This document shows, in pieces, positions 52,207 through 62,645 of a stretch of DNA of 64,000 nucleotides (the stretch's first letter is position 1; the number at the start of each line of letters is the position of its first letter). The notes beneath the pieces were generated by a model, which searched no databases, was not told where the DNA came from, and worked only from the letters and a program-made list of their open reading frames with translations. Made by a program: the position numbers and the translations under genes. Origin of the DNA: Zanthoxylum bungeanum (Eukaryota; Streptophyta; Magnoliopsida; Sapindales; Rutaceae); assembly GCA_019454045.1 (NCBI GenBank), contig SKCR01021360.1, positions 144,543 to 208,542 on the forward strand. Reading direction: 5' to 3'.

Positions 52207-55033
52207 TATAGGACACAGAAATGGGCGATGCTGTTCCGGGCTCGCGACCCGGTTGGGAGTACGGAGTAGCCCGCGGGGGACTAAACCGGAGAATAAAAAT
52301 GGAGTCACCACCCGGTGTGAACCAGGAAAATGATTTAAGGCCGCATTCACCCCTCGCAAGGGAAGACCTCAAACCGTTGGGTTCAGAATGGTCCCTTACT
52401 TATGCCACTTGTAATGAACAGATTTGTGCAATAATTTAACCAAGTCTACACAACATACATGTCCGAGATTAATCTAGATCTAGTTCACGTTCATAAAGGC
52501 AAACATGCAATATCACACAACGAATATGTTGAATTATCAAACATGAAAACTAAATAACAACCTAAGCAAAAAAGTAGATAAAACTCCTATTGCGAAGTAA
52601 ATAACTATAACATACATAGGGAAATAACATACTAACGACCTAATCATGCTTAAGAAATAAATAACATACTAGGCCTAATCATGCTGGAATACAAGGTTCG
52701 ATAAAATGAAATACGTATGTCTCTCAAGTGGTACATGGTATTGTATCCCGAGTGCAAACTGTAATACTGTCCATTCGGATTCGGCTACAGAATTTACGTC
52801 CGGGTTTCCATCCGATATACCGCAAGAAAAAAACACATATTCCGTTCATCCAGAATACACATCACACAATCTCATGAATATCATAAATTAACACATGCGG
52901 AATAAACATGTGGCCAACTAATTTGGCCGTTCTCAATGTAGGACCTCGCATACCCAGTTGGACATATTCCACATCAACCGAGCATGCCGTGTCCGGGACA
53001 ACAAAATAAAATATAACAAAGGGTGCCCTCAGGTCTTACCTTTTAAGTCGCTTTCCGGGAGTGCGTTCCACGGTGTCGGAAGGGTTATCGTTCCCACTAT
53101 TTTCACTGGTTCGCTGTTTCCGCTATTTTCACTGGCGGTTTCCGCTCGCTATTTTCTCTATTTTTACGATAGATTTTTAGTCTATTTTTGGGCCGATTTT
53201 GAGACGGTTTACGGGGACTATTTCAGGTGATTTTGTTCACTGTTTGCATTCGGTTTAACGATCACTGCCTTCACGGCACTAATTTCTGCTTCTGCGTTCA
53301 AGTCTACACATCCAGTCTTACACGTTCTGGTTCATGTTGCGGTGTTTAAGGTCTGTGTGGTGCATTTGGCTTGATGAGTTGCTTCTACGTGATTGCATGT
53401 GCATGTTTTACGTGGAGAGCTCACGGCTTGCTGGTTTAGGGTTATTTTGGGTCACGGTCAGTGTGCATGTTTAGTTAGGGAGCTGTGTTTATTGTCGGCA
53501 AAGGGGTACGTGTGTGGCTGTCTTGGTCAGGGAGGAGGCAGTTCGTTGGGGGTTCACGGCTTATGGTCTGCTTCACGTGGTTATGGGTTGAGTGGTATGT
53601 GCGCAGCTGTTTAGGGTTATGTGTGCAAACTGAGGGTGTTGTTTGCGTCGGTGATGGGCTGCTATGAAGGGTTTTTGCGTTGAAGGTTAGGGGGAGTGGT
53701 GAGGGCTGAATGGTGAGGGTTTTAGGGTTGCGTTTAGGGTTCGTGGTAGTGAAGGGTTTTTTACGCTGAAGGTTTAAAGCTGTGAAGAGGGAGTTTGTTG
53801 TTTATTGTTTACCACTTGTGTGGGAGGCAGAGGCTTCGTGTACGTGAGGTTTGGGGGCAGATGCTGTGTACGTGGAAAGCAATTCAGCTTCAACGTCTAG
53901 GTTTGAGGGCAGCAGGTGTTTTGGGTGCGGTGCATGGGCTGATGAAGGGCTGCTAGGGTTTATTCTCTGTTGCCGTGTGTGGTTTGCCCAGAGAGGAGAG
54001 GTGACGAGAGAGTGATGGATGTGTCTTTGTGAGCTACGTGCCAAGAGAGTGATGTCCTTTAGGGTTATTGTTTAAGGGCGTGTTGAAAGGCGAGTGAGGT
54101 GGCAGTTTGATGAGGGGTTTGGCTATTACGTTAATGAGAGAAGACAGATGAGGATGCGTGTAAGGCTTATTTAGGGTGTTTATTGCTTCTTCACAGCCGA
54201 GAGAGATGAGGGTGTTGGCTAGGTTTTGGGTAGTGGATGAGGGAGAGAGGCCAAGTGTATGATGTTGGTGAAATGAGGGGGGAGTCCCGAGTAAGAGAGA
54301 GGCTAAGGGTGCATGGATGCCGTGAGAGAGCCAAATGGTATTTTAGGGTTTTGGTGTGTGTTTCTCTTTTTTGCCGCCCGTCCCCCTATACGTGAGTGTC
54401 ATATGGTTTATATGGCTTCATTTGGAGTGAGAGAGAGAGGCACGGCATGGGTGTTTATGGGTCTGCATGGGGCGTGAAGAGTGGTTATGGATGGTATGGG
54501 TGTTGCATGGAGGGTTATGGGTATTTTATTGAGGATGCATGGGTGGTTTGTGGATTTTGTGTTTGTTAAGTGCAGTGCATGGATTCTATTTGTTATTTTG
54601 TGCTTGTTTGGTTTGTGAAGGAATGGTTTGTGAGATGATTCACGTGGGAGTTGTGGTGGTGGAATGGGTTTTGTCATGGGTACTGGTTGCATGAGTGATA
54701 GGAATGGGCGGTTTGGTTTTTGTTGCTTGGTGGTTGGTTTTTTGGTCGTTTAGTTCGTTGGTTAGTGTTTGGGAGGGAATTGTTTTGGAGAGAGTGGATT
54801 TTGGTTATTTGTGTAGGAATTGTGAGATATGGGTTTGGGTCGAGGATAATTTTAAAACTGAGACCGAACGAGCGAACCCGAAGCTTGAACGAGCGAACCA
54901 AATCCAACAAAAAATGTCAATTCTCGACCCTTCCCTTCCGACGACCGCTTTCCACGACTTCCGCAACTAAAAAGGTAGTGCCTCCATTCGAGGCTCATCA
55001 TCGGGACTTACATGCAAAAATGCAGTGCCTACA
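52207..55033 (-). repeat. 5' LTR of element E (2.8 kb)
   Basis: In minus orientation it starts TGTAGGCACTGCATTTTTGC and ends CATTTCTGTGTCCTATA (terminal CA mutated to TA). It matches 42601-43008 and 45246-47235. A TATA-like CATATAAACC on the minus strand lies at about 54404-54413. The run between 53390 and 54400 is rich in GTG and GGGTTT words on the plus strand. Confidence 0.88.
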
Positions 55034-55640
55034 GCTACCTTTACGACAATACTTTGCCGCGTCGGACGAATTGTTTGATTGAATGTGAGATATGTTTAAT
55101 CGAGTATACGAAGTCCTATATTGTTGTCTTTACTTTCTATGCATTGTAATGTAATGCGCATGGGCTTAGTATGTTGGTCTAAAGGTTATCTATTTGAGGG
55201 AAAAAAGTCCAAATGGCTACCTTTACGACAATACTTTGCCGCGCCGGACGAAGTGTGTTTGATTGAGTGAATGTGAGATTGTTTATCGAGTATACGAAGT
55301 CCTATATTGTGTCTCTTACTTTCTATGTATTGTGATGTAATGCATATGGGCTTAGTATGTTGGTCTAAAGGTTCTCTATTGAGGGAAGAAAAAGAAAGTC
55401 CAAATGGCTACCTTACGACAATACTTTGCCGCGCCGGATGAAGTGTTTGATTGATGTGAATGTGAGATATGTTTAATCGAGAGTATACGAAGTCCTATAT
55501 TGTTGTCTTACTTTCTATGCATTGTGATGTAATGTGCATGGGCTTAGTAGTGGTCTAAAGGTTCCCTATTTGAGGGAAGAAAAGTCTAAAAGGCTACCTT
55601 TACAACAATACTTTACCGCACCTTTTTTATTATTCCGTTA
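55034..55640 (+). repeat. 185-bp tandem units in LTR H (right part)
   Basis: CTACCTTTACGACAATACTT...GGTCTAAAGGT units continue from 42600 after the E insertion. Three more units follow, with small deletions. A diverged unit lies at 55690-55840 (GGCTACCTTTGCCACGATGT). Confidence 0.85.
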
Positions 55641-56370
55641 TTTACTTTTTTTATGTCATCTCCTTGCATAATCATGCATCATATTGCAAGGCGCATGGGT
55701 AAATCAAGTTGGATTAAAGTCCTCCATTTCGAGAGATGAAAAGCCTAAGGGCTACCTTTGCCACGATGTTTTGCTGCGCCAGACAAAACACGTTCGATTG
55801 AACGTAAGATACGTTCAATCGGACACTTGAAGTCCTATATAGATGTGGGCATATATTGCATCTCTCTTCTTTCTCCTTTATTGCCTATCTTCTTTTGCAT
55901 CGCATCATGGCACGTTTATTTCAGTGTATAATTACCTCTTTAATTATCTCTTTACATTATGCACTTAATTGCCTCTCTTTAATATGCATGCTTGTACAAT
56001 TATTATTTATTTGCGTCTCTATGTTTATCAATATAATGTGTTCATGAAATTATATGCTTGTCGTTATTCCAATTTATTTTTTTATGCATGAACTTAGAAG
56101 TAGATTATCATTGGAAATATATGTTGCTTAGGCTTGGTTAGATTATTGCAGAAATCCTTTCATTACAAGTGGAATAAGTAAGGGACCATTCCGAACCCAA
56201 CGGTTTGAGGTCTTCCGTTGCGAGGGGTGAGTGAGGCCTTAAATCATTTTCCCGGTTCACCCCGGGTGGCGACTCCATGTTATTTCTCCGGTTTAGTTCC
56301 CCCGCGGGCTATTCGTACTCCCGACCAGGCCGCGAGCCCGGAACAGCGTCACTGATTTCTGTGTCCTACA

Positions 56371-57127
56371 CATCTTTAATCCATGTAGCGAAGAGCTTTG
56401 GGCCAGTGACTCCCAAGCCATTTGACTTTAGGGCACTAGACGTTAAGACACCCTTACATACTTAATTACTCGGATTTCAGATTATCTTTTTTTTTACAAC
56501 ACCTTCAATCCATGTAGTGAGCTTTGGGCCAGTGACTCCCAAGTTAGTTGGCTTTAGGGCACTAGGTGTTAAAACACCTCTACGAACTTAATACTCGGAT
56601 CTCAGATGTGTTTTTTTCATTGATTTTTTAGATGCTTCTGCCAATTAAACTAGAGCATTGAATATTACAAACTTTTCACTTACAACTCATGGTCGTATGT
56701 TACCAGATATGTTTATAATACCTGTCAACTGAGCATATGAAGATCCAATTTAGTCAGTATTATGGAGAATTCACAAATTAAATAATTCAAAAGGAAATAA
56801 ACAAAAAATAACTTGGTACGAAATAGGTTGAGATACGTCTCAGGAGGAGTGGAAATTCCTTACACAGCTATCTCACACAAATTTCACCTAATTAGTCAAG
56901 TTAATAACAAAAAAAAACAAAATATTTTGAATTTTTTTTCTAAAATTTTTTTAATTATTTGAATTTTTTTGAATTCTTTTACTAAAAATCAAAAAATAAA
57001 AAAACGTACTAGTCAAACTATTCCCTCTCCCAACCTAAATGAGACATTGTCCCCAATGTCTTAAAAAAGTAGAAGACGAGTTTAGAAACATATCTGGTTA
57101 GCTGAAATTCTACATCTAAAAAGAAAT
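56371..57127 (-). other. 3' untranslated part of Athila-type copy 3 (proximal piece)
   Basis: Two related blocks (56373-56465 and 56495-56600) share CTTTGGGCCAGTGACTCCCA and GGGCACTAGxxGTTAA, a local duplication. 56680-56885 matches copy 1 at 35041-35260. Near 57037-57060 lies TGAGACATTGTCCCCAATGT, the reversed counterpart of copy 1's ACATTGGGGACAATGTCTCA. No ORF is seen. Confidence 0.65.
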
Positions 57128-57782
57128 TCAAAGGTTAAGATCCAGATTTATCCGACGCTTCTTACTACAATAATTATCAGACCAGTTTATCTTTGAAAGG
57201 ATAGGGTCATTTTTGGTTCAAAGGCTAAAGTTTGGTCAATTAAATCATTGGAGTTCTGGCAGTGAAGAGGATTTCTTTTATAGGTTTTGATACGAACCCA
57301 TTTCTCTTGGTATCATCAGAAACACACCAAAGAAAATCATAGAATCCATCAGCGTTAAACAGTCCACATCGGTTTCAGGTGTATGTTCAGGTTCGCCTAA
57401 GATAGTACTGAAAAAATTTTCTCCATTGTACCTAAGCCATATGGCAAAGTAATAAAAGCATCAGCATGGTTAATCATTTCCACAAGTCATTCAGATATAC
57501 CTGACACTATAAGTCCCTCTCTGTTTGATGGTCATATCAGATTCGCCTCTGCCAAGGGTTTTGGGATGATTCCCAGAACTTGACTACCTTCTTCCTGTAT
57601 GGCCCTTGAAACGTATCCCATTAGTATCCAGGATTGCCACCACCATATACTAGGTGCATATTTCTTTCAGCTAAAACTCGACCCAATTCATGTGCTGTCG
57701 CTACGAATTATGGTTTAGAACAAGCACTAGTACTGCAAAACACACAATTGTTTACAACTCGTCTTCTTGAAGTTGCTTCCAT
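57128..57782 (-). pseudogene. LOG-type gene, copy 3 (broken)
   Basis: The LOG frame can be followed from the ATG at 57782 (MEATS-type start) to the stop at 57128. It reads through the segment where copy 1 is frameshifted. In-frame stops are present, among them TGA at 57487-57489. This stop stands at the codon that is Arg98 in the intact copy, the same place and form (GAA TGA CTT) as in copy 1. The signature PGGLGT is changed to PYGLGT, and a further stop falls soon after it. The end still reads SKKRRINLDLNL. Like the others it has no introns and lies in the sense direction of its element. It is inactive, and is closer to copy 1 than to the intact copy. Confidence 0.85.
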
Positions 57783-57838
57783 TTTTTTTATGTATTTTTT
57801 CTCAAGTCTGGATGCCTTCAAGAGTGCAACGATGAGTT

Positions 57839-57848
57839 GGATTTATAG
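57839..57848 (-). promoter_or_regulatory. Candidate TATA box before LOG copy 3
   Basis: The minus strand reads TTCTATAAATCC, one base different from the box in the other two copies, at about the same distance from the ATG. Confidence 0.4.
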
Positions 57849-58099
57849 AACATGAAAAAGGGTGAGTAATAATAGCACTAATACTTGCCAAATGACAATT
57901 ATTAGCTAAACAGTAAAATATATCGTGAAAGTCAAAAAGTCTGAATCTGGTCGGAGAAAATAAAAGAAAATAACAAAAAAATCACAATTATTAGATAAAT
58001 ACAAAGAGATAATAATATTTACAAAAAGTAACGACTTGAATGACATCTATGCGTCAGGGACAAGCTTCCCATCCAATTTTCTTATAAATTGGCAAACAA

Positions 58100-58599
58100 G
58101 GTCCTTTAGAGTCAGATTCCCGAGACTTAAATGGTGTCTTTCTTTTTGGAATTATGCATGTAACATGTGAATTGCGTGATGCACATATGCATTGGGATGC
58201 ATTTCAAGAGTCATGATATGTCATCGAAAGACTCCTTACTCAAGCCCATCCTAATGAATTAATTTTTTATCCTTCATGGTTATCAGACACCATTCCTAAA
58301 GAACGACAAACGAGTTGTTACATATCATGGCGTGCACATTTATAGCAAACACCCATTCTTTTAGCTCTACTATTTTTAGCATAGGTGCTTCTTCCTAAAC
58401 CAGACAGATATGACACAAAAGTGTCAGAGGACCACCTGCCAATCGGACCCGTGCTTCAATAATCCAACGAATGTCATTAGGAATACCTTTGATCATCAGA
58501 AGTCTCATTTGTTCCAATCGAGCTTTATATACTTTCATCAGAGAGTTTTGAGGAGAGAGAAGGAAATTGCTTGTGAAGATTTGCGAGAACGTCTTCCAT
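58100..58599 (-). pseudogene. Relic of the unrecognised 167-codon ORF, copy 3
   Basis: In minus orientation it begins at 58599 with the same start as the copy 1 ORF (MEDVLAN). It keeps long stretches of homology (RLLMIKGIPNDIRWIIEA; GVCYKCA) and ends near 58100 without the stop used in copy 1. Several one-base losses and stops break it (one base lost in the CTCTCCCTC run near 58555; TAA within the cysteine patch). The cysteine spacing CYKCA differs from CYKYA in copy 1 and may be closer to the ancestral form. It sits between the acceptor-like site and LOG, as in copy 1. Confidence 0.75.
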
Positions 58600-58679
58600 C
58601 CTGAAATGTGACTTTACCTACAAAAATTAAACACACAAAAAAAATAAAACACACCAAATCTGAATAGATACACAATTTG

Positions 58680-58725
58680 CATGGGTTGCCTCCGTGCTAG
58701 AGCTATGTTTAACGTCGTCAGTAAC
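58680..58725 (-). promoter_or_regulatory. Conserved post-pol motif, copy 3
   Basis: In minus orientation it reads GACGACGTTAAACATAGC, then TCTAGCACGGAGGCAACCCA. It is aligned with 33204-33243 and with the element E copy. Copy 3 is cut nine or so bases beyond it by the Copia insertion. Confidence 0.6.
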
Positions 58726-58733
58726 TGCCCGAT

Positions 58734-60624
58734 GTTGGACAATTATGACCCATACCTTCACTATTTGTAAAAGACATGGTGTTTTTATACAAATTAACTA
58801 TGTGACAAAATAAATTGCTCTTTTATATCATTTTGTAATTGGATTACTGGATATATAAATGATAAAAGTCCAAATGATTAGTACCGGATTAATAAGATAT
58901 AAGACAATATTAATCCATGAAAGGTTTAATCATTAATATCCCTAGTCGTATATTATCGAGACTGGACATCAATAATGCAGAATAGGCTAGTATTACACTT
59001 ATGCGCGTTATGGAAGCTTAACGACATGTTCTCATCTATTTAGTATTGGATACTTATGCGTGGGATAAGAGGTTCTGTTAGCCGTTGGACGCCGGATCAG
59101 CTTCGCTCTGATAGACCCCTCGGAATCCCATTGGTAGTATGACTATGTGTCTATGGGAATCTGAATCAGGGTAGGTGTATGTGGTCTTAACCTGAGACTT
59201 GCATCGCTAATACTTGTGAAAATCAGTATACTTTTGTTTTGGTCATCCGGAGCTTTAACAGGTTCTGTGTACGCATCTACTGGGTATACTGAGAATCGTA
59301 GTGTATTGGGTGTGATGTCAAGATGGAAGTATCACTTCAGGCATATGGAGATGATGATCACGCAGGGATACAAAACTAGTACTCTTAAATGCTACTGCTA
59401 TCGGGATAATATGACTAGGTCATGATTATCCAATTACAGAGACTAGTTGCTAGTGAACCGATATATGCTTCATACGGGGTAGACACAATTCTAGCCCCAG
59501 GCCTAGCATGTGACATCTGATACTGGATCGCAATACATAGTATATTATGCCTGATAGAGATTATATATATTCCATGTTGAATATATTTCTGGAGAATTGG
59601 GTTGGCATGGTGCTTTTCTAGAAGCCAACCATGTCTCTTAAATCGGAAAGAACGTGGAACCGGGTAAGCATGTGTTCGGATAGTCTGATGACCGTATTTA
59701 CTGCCAACATATCCAGGGATCTCTTGGGTCGCTTGCCAAAGATTCACCGATGACATTTGACTCGAACAGAATTAATCTGGGATTATTATGAGAGAGAAAA
59801 TTAATATGTGATTAATTATTACAAGATTTAATCTGGGATTAAATTCGTCTAGAAGAGAGAACGCGATTAATTTAGAATTAATCGACAAAGTAAATTTAAT
59901 AGTTAAATTGGATTTTACTATTTAATTTATTTATTTGGGCTAAATAAAATATCAGATATATTAATTGAAATTGGATTTCAATATGGAATTAAAATTGGAT
60001 TTTAATTCAAGCGAACGAATTAATTTAGAATTAATTCATAAGCGACTTCCGTAATAATTTTGCTAGGCATTATTATTTAATTAAGTTGGATTTAATTACA
60101 TCGCGAAGGAAAATTCATTTAGTTCGATTAAAAGAAACCAGGCCCAAAGTATGTTGTGTAAGCCAACTTGAATTTTGAATTCAAAGTGGTGGGACACACT
60201 AACTTACACCAACTTGACACTTGACTTACATCAACTAGTCATAAGTGTGATGGAGGTGGTTGGCTTTATTAAATGTAATTCATTTAACACACACCTAACA
60301 CAACTTTTGAAGACAAGTTTTTGGAAAACAAAACATTACTATTCACTCTCTTCCTAAACTCTCTCATGGCCGAAACTTTGCATCTCTTGTAGGGAAAATT
60401 TTCTTTCAAATTTTGTTCAAGCTAGCACTTAAAGGAGTCAAAGGAATGTGATAGGGAAACTCACCCTTGAGTTTGGAATTCAATTCAAAGGCTTGGAGCT
60501 TCCATTACAATAAAGAAAGTTTTGAAACTTCTCATCCAATCAATTTAAGTATCTGCAAATTACTCGTTAAATTCACACTAGAATCATGTTTAGGATCATT
60601 GGGCAAGTCTTAGAGACACTATCA
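58734..60624 (+). repeat. LTR of the truncated Copia element
   Basis: It starts TGTTGGACAATTATGACCCA and ends GAGACACTATCA. It is 1891 bp long and shares the CCAGCCCCAGGCCTAGCA block with the other two Copia LTRs. It is closer at its start to the LTR at 21443 than to that at 13270. Confidence 0.8.
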
Positions 60625-62149
60625 ATGGTATCATGAGCCACCTAAACTTGATTTCAAAATCTAGGGTTTATGGACTTTAATTTGGGATTTTTTGCTTGGA
60701 GCTTGATTTACCTAAATTGATTGTTTGGTTGTGTTAGTATGATGATGAATTGGATTTTTGCATCATAGGATTTGTGATAAATTGATTAGATTAATTTTCC
60801 CCCAAATTCACATATATGGCCAAAACTAGCCCTAGATAGGTTCATGGTGATTTTCAAATTTGACAATTGGATATGTTAATTGGCATGAAATTGAATATTA
60901 ATTGTTGATTGGATTGTAATCAAAATTGGATGTTATTTTCATGTATTTCCGTGAACTTGAGCATGTTGGAATGAGTTGGTTTTGCTTCAATTTGTGTTGG
61001 ACATGAATTGGATAATTAAGCATGATTAATTAGATTAATTGGTGTTTTGGAATATTGGATTAATTAATTAATTGTGTTAATTACCTTTAATAAAAATTAA
61101 TGTGATATTTAGAATATTATGTTAATATGTATTAGTCTTTAAATTTGGAATTTATTAAATTGGACTAATTTGTTGTATTTGGGCTTAATAGGCTTGGTTG
61201 GGCCAAGTTTGATTTTGGTCAATTGGGTTGGATCCAATTGGGACTAAAACCATTTCCATAAAGTCCAAATATGACTATTGGGCCTTTAAAAATTTAATTG
61301 GGCCTAAATTGATTTTTGGCATAGGGTGATTCCTATTTGGGCCTTCACATTTTGGGTTTGATCCATTATGGCCAAAGCCCATGCCTTAAGAATTAATTAA
61401 AAGCCCATTGGACTTTAATTAAAATAGTATTGGATACTAATTGAGCCTTTAAGACCCATTTAGATTAGATTTAGAATCTAAGTCTAAAAGGCACTAAAAT
61501 AAGTGTAATTATTTAATTTGGAATTAAATACGAATTAGTATTGGATATAATTTAAATTGGATTTAAAATTGTAGTTCGATATAATTCAAGAATACGTTTT
61601 GAGTATTTATTCTTAAACGAGTTGGACTCGCGCAAATCAAATCGTTGTTTGAACATTAGATGGTCATTAATTCAAAGATTATTAATTGGATTAGATTGAT
61701 TGAATAACATGCTTTGTGTGAATACTTGGATGTATTTCTATGAATAATATATATCGGATGAATATTAGAAGGGTGGGGGCAATTTTAGAATTTGTTGTAA
61801 TAAATTTGGAATTTATTTAAATTGGACCTGCGTGTCCAGCCTATTATCTCTATTCTCTTTGTATTTCTCTTCTCACCAATTCCCCTCAATGCTAATGAGG
61901 TTTCTTTAATGTATTATGTAATTGGGTAGAAGTATGAATAGTGCTAGCGGGAGAGAGGAAAGTGAGAGATTTGTTCTAGGAAAAATTGTTATATATCCAT
62001 CCGCATATCATTATTAATTTATTCGCGGCTTATTATGCTTTTAGAATGCATGCTTAATGGTGTATTATGAGACCTAATCAAAGATAATAAATTGGTTGCC
62101 AATTTACGCGAAAACCTTCAATATATATTAAGCGTTTTCCTTCCATTGA

Positions 62150-62640
62150 GTGGTTCTCTCTCAAGATCCAAGATTGGCATTGGTTTGTTGGCCAAAGTCA
62201 AGATCATTGTCCATCGCGGATGTGTTTGAACCACGAAGGCTTTGTTACATATCGCATGTCTTGGGTAGTTGTGATTTGTTGGCCAAAGTCAAGGTCACTT
62301 CTGTACATCGACGTGGATTACGAAGCTTTCCCACTGTCAATGGGTCACGCTTAACTGGAATCATTAAGCTTGTTGAGCCAAAGCCAAGGCTTAGTTGATT
62401 CAGAGGAAAAAGTTAGGATGATATATTGGATATATGTTTTGGACTTGGAGGTCCACCTACCGGATCTAGGAATTGGATGGGATCCAATTGATCTTAGAGA
62501 TCAAACCTAGTAAGTTTCATACAGCTTGTTGGCCAAAGTCAAGGTGTGTGTGTTATTTAACGGGATCCTAGCCCACTAGGAAACTAGGTTTCCCGAGTAC
62601 TCCACATAGGGTTAGAGGATCGTCGAAAAATAGTGGGAGG
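62150..62640 (+). repeat. Copia leader with recurring GGCCAAAGTCAAGG motif, second copy
   Basis: TTGGCCAAAGTCAAG occurs near 62188, 62279 and 62529, with a variant near 62376. It corresponds motif by motif to 16900-17420. The open frame at 62150-62398 runs through it and has no gag character. Confidence 0.65.
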
Positions 62641-62645
62641 CTAGT

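Larger units (their letters stand above)
42601..55033 (-). mobile_element. LTR element E carrying an intact LOG gene; TSD GCTAC
   Basis: The left end is TGTAGGACACAGAAATGGGC and the right end ATGCAGTGCCTACA. GCTAC precedes (42596-42600) and follows (55034-55038). In minus orientation: 5' LTR (55033-52207), primer-site-like TGGCGACTCCACTGGGGA, a short leader, post-pol motif, acceptor-like sites, LOG (51119-50466), a 3' region, a 2.3-kb tandem array, then the 3' LTR (47235-42601), which lacks its first 440 bp or so and holds solo LTR J. Gag and pol are wholly absent, so it must depend on enzymes from another element. The first 400 bp of the two LTRs differ at about 13 sites. It inserted into LTR H of its own family, in the opposite direction. 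Confidence 0.85.
40642..56370 (+). mobile_element. Solo LTR H with nested element E; TSD CATCT
   Basis: The left end is TGTAGGCATTGCATTTTTGC and the right end GATTTCTGTGTCCTACA. CATCT precedes (40637-40641) and follows (56371-56375). After removing element E (42601-55033) and its duplicated GCTAC, about 3.3 kb remains. The same ends, reversed, bound element E, so H and E belong to one family. No second LTR or interior is associated with H. It is probably a solo LTR left by recombination. Confidence 0.85.
35268..58733 (-). mobile_element. Athila-type element, copy 3 (LOG-carrying, decayed, twice interrupted)
   Basis: In minus orientation the remaining parts are the post-pol motif (about 58725-58683), the small-ORF relic (58599-58100), LOG pseudogene (57782-57128), 3' untranslated sequence (57127-56371, continuing at 40641-40149), polypurine tract (40148-40134) and the 3' LTR (40133-39253 and 35606-35268). 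Insertions H (40642-56370, TSD CATCT) and the Tat-like element (35607-39247, TSD CCATA) account for the gaps. Removing them rejoins homologous sequence. Everything upstream of the post-pol motif is missing; a Copia LTR starts at 58734. The distal end of its LTR abuts copy 1, giving a tail-to-tail pair. Confidence 0.8.
58734..62645 (+). mobile_element. Truncated Copia element (LTR plus leader)
   Basis: A left LTR (58734-60624), primer-like site (60626, TGGTATCATGAGCC) and leader (60640-62645) match the Copia element at 13270-17420 throughout. The leader ends at GTGGGAGGCTAGT, where the next LTR starts; in the other copy the homologous point (17411) is about 170 bp before gag. No coding part lies in this window; it may resume beyond the right edge. 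Confidence 0.78.

Noticed and set aside
57634..57855. Plus-strand open frame of 73 codons, and the similar minus-strand frame at 34084-34284
   Set aside because: Both are antisense shadows of the LOG start region; their similarity to each other only reflects the LOG homology.
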